From positions 14,870,501-14,934,500 of the forward strand of contig NC_135367.1 in NCBI RefSeq assembly GCF_051622035.1: 64,000 nucleotides of DNA, given 5' to 3'. This DNA comes from Arctopsyche grandis (lineage: Eukaryota > Arthropoda > Insecta > Trichoptera > Hydropsychidae). Under the pieces are notes generated by a model. That model searched no databases. It saw nothing but the letters and a program-made list of their open reading frames with translations, and was not told the DNA's origin. The position numbers and the translations under genes were made by a program. This document shows positions 63,713-64,000 of the stretch, in pieces (the first letter of the stretch is position 1; the number at the start of each line of letters is the position of its first letter).

Positions 63713-64000
63713 CAGGAATTTCAACTGAATCATTAGCGAAGTGAAACATATAAAAGCCTTGTACAAAATTTAATTTAAATTTTTGGCTAATAAATTTTTT
63801 TTTTCATAAAGCCTGTAAATTCAACATACTTATTCGGGATAAAATATCACAAACAACTTTTTTTTTAATCAAAAAGAGAATTCAAATATATGCGTCAGTT
63901 GTTGAAATGCGTCGTATATTAAATTCGTACAGTGCAAAGGCGAATTTTAATAGTAGTGTGAAACGTGTTAAACAGGTAAACGGTTCACAAAAGAAATACA

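Overview
The window is nuclear DNA from an insect. It is AT-rich, the genes are split by GT-AG introns, and all five recognisable proteins are conserved animal housekeeping or signalling proteins. SCAR and RACK1 look clearly insect-like. The order cannot be fixed from the sequence alone. Between the genes lie many non-autonomous DNA transposons, retroelement fragments and tRNA-derived SINE heads, which suggests a fairly large, repeat-rich genome.

Layout. 1-16 kb holds no intact gene, only decayed repeats (non-LTR retrotransposon tail, hAT-like MITEs, foldbacks, a dead DUF4817-type transposase). 16.28-16.97 kb (minus) is an intronless ING4/5-type PHD-finger gene. 21.6-25.4 kb (minus) is SCAR/WAVE in seven coding exons. 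26-43 kb is gene-poor, crowded with small foldback repeats, and has a GC-rich island near 42 kb. 43.28-45.08 kb (minus) is RACK1 in five exons. 50.90-54.77 kb (plus) is the catalytic subunit of protein phosphatase 2A in five exons. 58.0-62.7 kb (minus) is an SLC25A16-like mitochondrial carrier whose first exon is not visible.

Most interesting observation. The SCAR stop codon (a UGA followed by C, at 23104-23106) is followed directly, in the same frame, by 490 open codons. The first ATG in that stretch comes only at codon 120, and I see no convincing splice acceptor near its start. This is best explained by programmed stop-codon readthrough giving a SCAR of about 984 residues. The extension is polar and low in hydrophobics, carries an RVxF-type PP1-docking motif, and ends in ETLV, a class I PDZ-ligand pattern.

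Second. Just upstream of the PP2A gene is a 1.13-kb foldback element whose inverted ends contain 16-bp tandem units. It is flanked exactly by a perfect 23-bp direct repeat, far longer than the target duplications of known cut-and-paste transposons.

The five genes do not form a pathway block. SCAR (Arp2/3 activation), RACK1 (40S scaffold) and PP2A-C (Ser/Thr phosphatase) are all signalling or cytoskeletal hubs, but nothing in the sequence shows co-regulation. Repeat calls rest on inverted ends, target duplications and cross-copy similarity read by eye. Exon boundaries rest on splice consensus plus continuous reading frames.
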